NCBI GenBank assembly: GCA_041398605.1
Contig: JAWKUK010000007.1
Coordinates: forward strand, 1-64,000
Source: JAWKUK01 sp041398605
Lineage (GTDB): Bacteria; Planctomycetota; UBA1135; GCA-002686595
DNA: 64,000 bases
Direction of reading: 5' to 3'
Within the stretch, counting starts at the first letter, position 1. Each line of letters begins with the position of its first letter. Shown piece after piece: positions 61,535 to 64,000 of this stretch. The position numbers were made by a program, and so were the translations under genes. The notes below the pieces were generated by a model. That model saw only the letters and a list, made by a program, of their open reading frames with translations, was not told where the DNA came from and searched no databases.

Positions 61535-63073
61535 ATGCATCCACGCAACCAACCCCTGCCTGCCCACCTCGTGCGACGGGCCTCGTCGTCCCGATTCTCC
61601 CTCTTGGCCTGTGCCTTGCTCCTGGCGTCGAGCGTGGCCGCGCAGGACTGCGCCGACTTCGTCGACATCGGCTCGCTCACCGTGTTCGGCAGTGTCCGTG
61701 ACATTTCCGCTGACGGCCAGGTGATCGTTGGAGCAGCGAACTTCTGGCCAAGTCCTGGGGGGTGGCGCGCGTTCCGCTGGACGTCGCTCTCGGGTCTCAC
61801 CGACCTCGGCACGCTGCCGGGGGCCGTGACGAGCGCCGCGACCGCCGTCTCGGCGGACGGGACCACCGTGGTCGGAGTCTCGGACGATGCGCGCGCGTTC
61901 CGCTGGACGGCGGCCACCGGGATGCAGGACCTCGGCAGCCTCGGGGCAACGGCCCCCTGGTTCATCGCGAGCGCGGAGGCCGTCTCGCCCGATGGATCGA
62001 TCGTGGTCGGGCGGTCCAGCGACGGGAACCTGATCCGGCCCTTCATCTGGACCGCCGCGACCGGGATGCAGCCCCTCCCGCTCCCGCTCCCGCTGGCCGG
62101 TCATAGCGGCGGAGCGGTCGGCATGTCGTCGAACAGCGGGGTCGTGATCATGAACCTATGGTCGAACGGCGGGCCCGGCGGCGTGTCGGTGCCCCACGCC
62201 CTGCTGTTGCATGCCGTCACGGGGTACACCTCGCTCGGCTCCTACAACCTCGTCGGCATCTCGGCGGACGGCGAGGTCATCGTGGGGACGATCCCGAACG
62301 CGGGTGGGCTGGGCTCGACGTCGCATCGATGGACGAGCGCGACCGGTTGGGTGCCGCTCTTCGGGCTGCCCCTGTCGGTGGGCACCGAAGCGACGGACAT
62401 CTCGGCGGACGGGCGCGTCATCGTCGGGATGTCGCAGAGCGTCATTGGGGGCCCCGTGGGCGGACTCATCGTCACGACCGCGGTGCGCTGGACCGTTGAA
62501 GAGGGTCTCGGCGATCTCTCGCTCGCGACGGGGCTCGATCCGTGGGCGATCCCGCGCGCCGTATCAGGTGACGGGACGCACGTGGCGGGCGAGTACTTCA
62601 TCCCTGGTCCCGGCAACATCGACGGCTTCCGGATCCGCGCCAGTTCAGTGGGCGAGACGTACTGTCGCCCGGCAGCCGCGAACAGCGGCGCCTGCGCCGC
62701 CGTGCTGCTGGTCGACGGCGACCTGTCCGCCGCGGCGGGCGCGCTGCGCCTGAACGCTGAGCTGCTGCCGTTGAACACCACCGGCTACTTCCTCGCGAGC
62801 CTCTCGCGGGGCCTCGCCACCGCGCCAGGCGGCAGCCAGGGCAACTTGTGCCTGGGCGGCGCGATCGGACGCTTCGTCGGGCCGGGCCAGGTGCAGAGCT
62901 CCGGCGCGGCGGGACGCTTCTCGCTCGTCGTGGACCCCGCGTCGATGCCCACGCCGGGCGGGCCCGTGGCGGCCGCGGCCGGCGAGACCTGGAGCTTCCA
63001 GGCCTGGTACCGCGACGCGAACCCGGGACCGACGAGCAACTTCACGGACGCGGTGAGCGTGGTCTTGCAATAG
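61535..63073 (+). CDS. Secreted HAF-repeat protein 8
   Basis: A 512-residue protein. The start MHPRNQPLP mirrors the two SUMF1 proteins, then an unrelated signal core (FSLLACALLLASSVAAQ) and DCADFVDIGSL follow. HAF repeats include DISADGQVIVGAANFW, AFRWTAATGMQDLGSLG, ISADGEVIVGTIPNAGG and VRWTVEEGLGDLSLA, close to HAF proteins 5 and 6. The shared domain is YCRPAAANSGACAA to NFTDAVSVVLQ. The mix of a SUMF1-type leader and start with a HAF body suggests recombination near the start codon. ATG 61535 is chosen on that basis. Confidence 0.83.
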   Translation: MHPRNQPLPAHLVRRASSSRFSLLACALLLASSVAAQDCADFVDIGSLTVFGSVRDISADGQVIVGAANFWPSPGGWRAFRWTSLSGLTDLGTLPGAVTSAATAVSADGTTVVGVSDDARAFRWTAATGMQDLGSLGATAPWFIASAEAVSPDGSIVVGRSSDGNLIRPFIWTAATGMQPLPLPLPLAGHSGGAVGMSSNSGVVIMNLWSNGGPGGVSVPHALLLHAVTGYTSLGSYNLVGISADGEVIVGTIPNAGGLGSTSHRWTSATGWVPLFGLPLSVGTEATDISADGRVIVGMSQSVIGGPVGGLIVTTAVRWTVEEGLGDLSLATGLDPWAIPRAVSGDGTHVAGEYFIPGPGNIDGFRIRASSVGETYCRPAAANSGACAAVLLVDGDLSAAAGALRLNAELLPLNTTGYFLASLSRGLATAPGGSQGNLCLGGAIGRFVGPGQVQSSGAAGRFSLVVDPASMPTPGGPVAAAAGETWSFQAWYRDANPGPTSNFTDAVSVVLQ

Positions 63074-63150
63074 CGCGAGCTCGCGTCCGTGCGACCGCTC
63101 GAACTCACATGGACTCCGGTGTGCCTCCAACCCCCTCGATCGACGACCCC

Positions 63151-64000
63151 ATGCAAGTCCCTGCCCGCTCCACCTACTCGCTGCTGGCCTGTGTTCTCTT
63201 CGCGCCGTCCGCGGCCGCGCAATGGACCACCGCGACGCTGTCCGTTCCGCGAACCGTTCTGGCCGCCGAGACGGTGGGTCGCAAGGCGCTGTTCGCTGGA
63301 GGGTATGTACCCAGCTTCGGGGCCTCCGACGTCGTCGACATCTACGACGATGCAACGGGCCAGTGGTCGACGGCTTCGCTCTCCGCTCCCGGCGCCACTT
63401 GCGCCGCGAGAGTCGGGAGCAAGGTCCTCTTCGCCGGCGGCATCTGCTCCGGCCCTGCATGTACCGGCGGGCCGTCGGGTGTCGTGGACATCTATGACGA
63501 CTCGAGTGGAGCGTGGAGCACGGCGAATCTCTCGAGCGTCCGCGGGGATCTCGATGCGGTTGCTGTGGGGACGCAGGTCCTCTTCGCGGGCGGGCTGACG
63601 AATCTGAGCAGTCTCGGCGTCGACACGGTGGACATCTACGACGACGCGACCGGCGTCTGGTCGACTGCCACCCTCTCGGTCGGACGGTTCGACATGGCTG
63701 TCGTGTCGGTCGGGAGCAAGGCCATCTTCGCGGGAGGCGGCTTGATGGCAGGGCCCTACGTGCCGACAGATGTCGTCGACATCTATGACGCTGCCACCGG
63801 GACGTGGTCGACGGCGACCCTCAGCGCCCCGCTCGCCGATGGCGTAGCGACGTCCGTGGGATCTCGGGCATATTTCAGCGGGAATGGCAGCAACGTGGTC
63901 GATGTCTACGACGACACGACCGGAACGTGGTTCACCATGCCCGCACCGAACTCGCATCGGGCTGGCGCTGCGATGAGCAACGGGGCAAAGGCCCTCTTCG
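63151..64000 (+). CDS. Secreted Kelch-like propeller protein 3, partial
   Basis: The open frame runs to the right edge, giving at least 283 residues. Signal peptide MQVPARSTYSLLACVLFAPS ending AAAQ, then WTTATLSVPR and Kelch-like repeats (VVDIYDDATGQWSTASLSAP, SKVLFAGGICSG, VDIYDDATGVWSTATLSVGR, AIFAGGGLMAG). The start of the mature protein (AQWTT) matches the other Kelch-like members (AQWSS, GQWST). An in-frame ATG at 63109 is an alternative. A shared domain is expected beyond the edge but cannot be seen. Confidence 0.8.
   Translation, partial: MQVPARSTYSLLACVLFAPSAAAQWTTATLSVPRTVLAAETVGRKALFAGGYVPSFGASDVVDIYDDATGQWSTASLSAPGATCAARVGSKVLFAGGICSGPACTGGPSGVVDIYDDSSGAWSTANLSSVRGDLDAVAVGTQVLFAGGLTNLSSLGVDTVDIYDDATGVWSTATLSVGRFDMAVVSVGSKAIFAGGGLMAGPYVPTDVVDIYDAATGTWSTATLSAPLADGVATSVGSRAYFSGNGSNVVDVYDDTTGTWFTMPAPNSHRAGAAMSNGAKALF

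Overview
The window is GC-rich DNA from what is probably a planctomycete. The inference rests on three things: many secreted proteins that carry one shared ~135-residue domain, a Ser/Thr kinase with a WD40-like propeller paired with an ECF-type sigma factor, and very few clear Shine-Dalgarno sites. No rRNA, tRNA, CRISPR array, transposase, integrase or phage structural gene was seen. The shared domain starts YC.P..NSTG, carries G.LCLGG..GR, and ends near ETWNFQ.WYRD followed by NFTDAVSVTFQ. I call it the NSTG/LCLGG domain; I do not know a named family for it. || Layout, 1-15 kb: the 3' end of a gene; a cyclophilin-parvulin PPIase coupled to a beta-lactamase-fold lipoprotein; a secreted LamG-like protein; an EcsC protein; an SLC13-type transporter coupled to a cardiolipin synthase; then an envelope and stress type set (DUF2383, PRC-barrel, DUF1328, small lipoproteins, a yqjD-yqjE-like operon and an outer-membrane barrel). 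15-23 kb: a signalling operon with a histidine kinase, two NtrC-like regulators without GAFTGA, a truncated heme oxygenase and a bacteriophytochrome kinase that lacks both usual bilin-binding cysteines, followed by a second DUF1328 gene. 23-37 kb: an AI-2E family permease, a secreted lectin-like protein, a three-gene reductase, metallo-hydrolase and glycosyltransferase operon that looks lipid-related, a PNPOx-family protein, sulfate activation genes cysD and cysNC, and an ABC-F ATPase. || 37-64 kb is the unusual part. A decayed gene remnant is followed by a same-strand array of secreted beta-propeller proteins. HAF-type repeat propellers (H) and Kelch-like propellers (K) come in the order H-H-K, H-H-K, H-H-H(PPC), nearly all ending in the NSTG/LCLGG domain. 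The array is interrupted by a 1239-residue kinase-WD40 protein and its sigma factor. Then come two secreted SUMF1-fold proteins in which the shared domain sits directly after the signal peptide, and another H-K pair that runs off the window. Sequence blocks are nearly identical between 3' domain regions, the 5' leaders are duplicated with different genes attached, and one SUMF1 copy is broken by a 193-nt internal duplication. The region therefore looks like a recombining, modular set of exported proteins. What it does is unknown; surface display, adhesion or binding is my inference.
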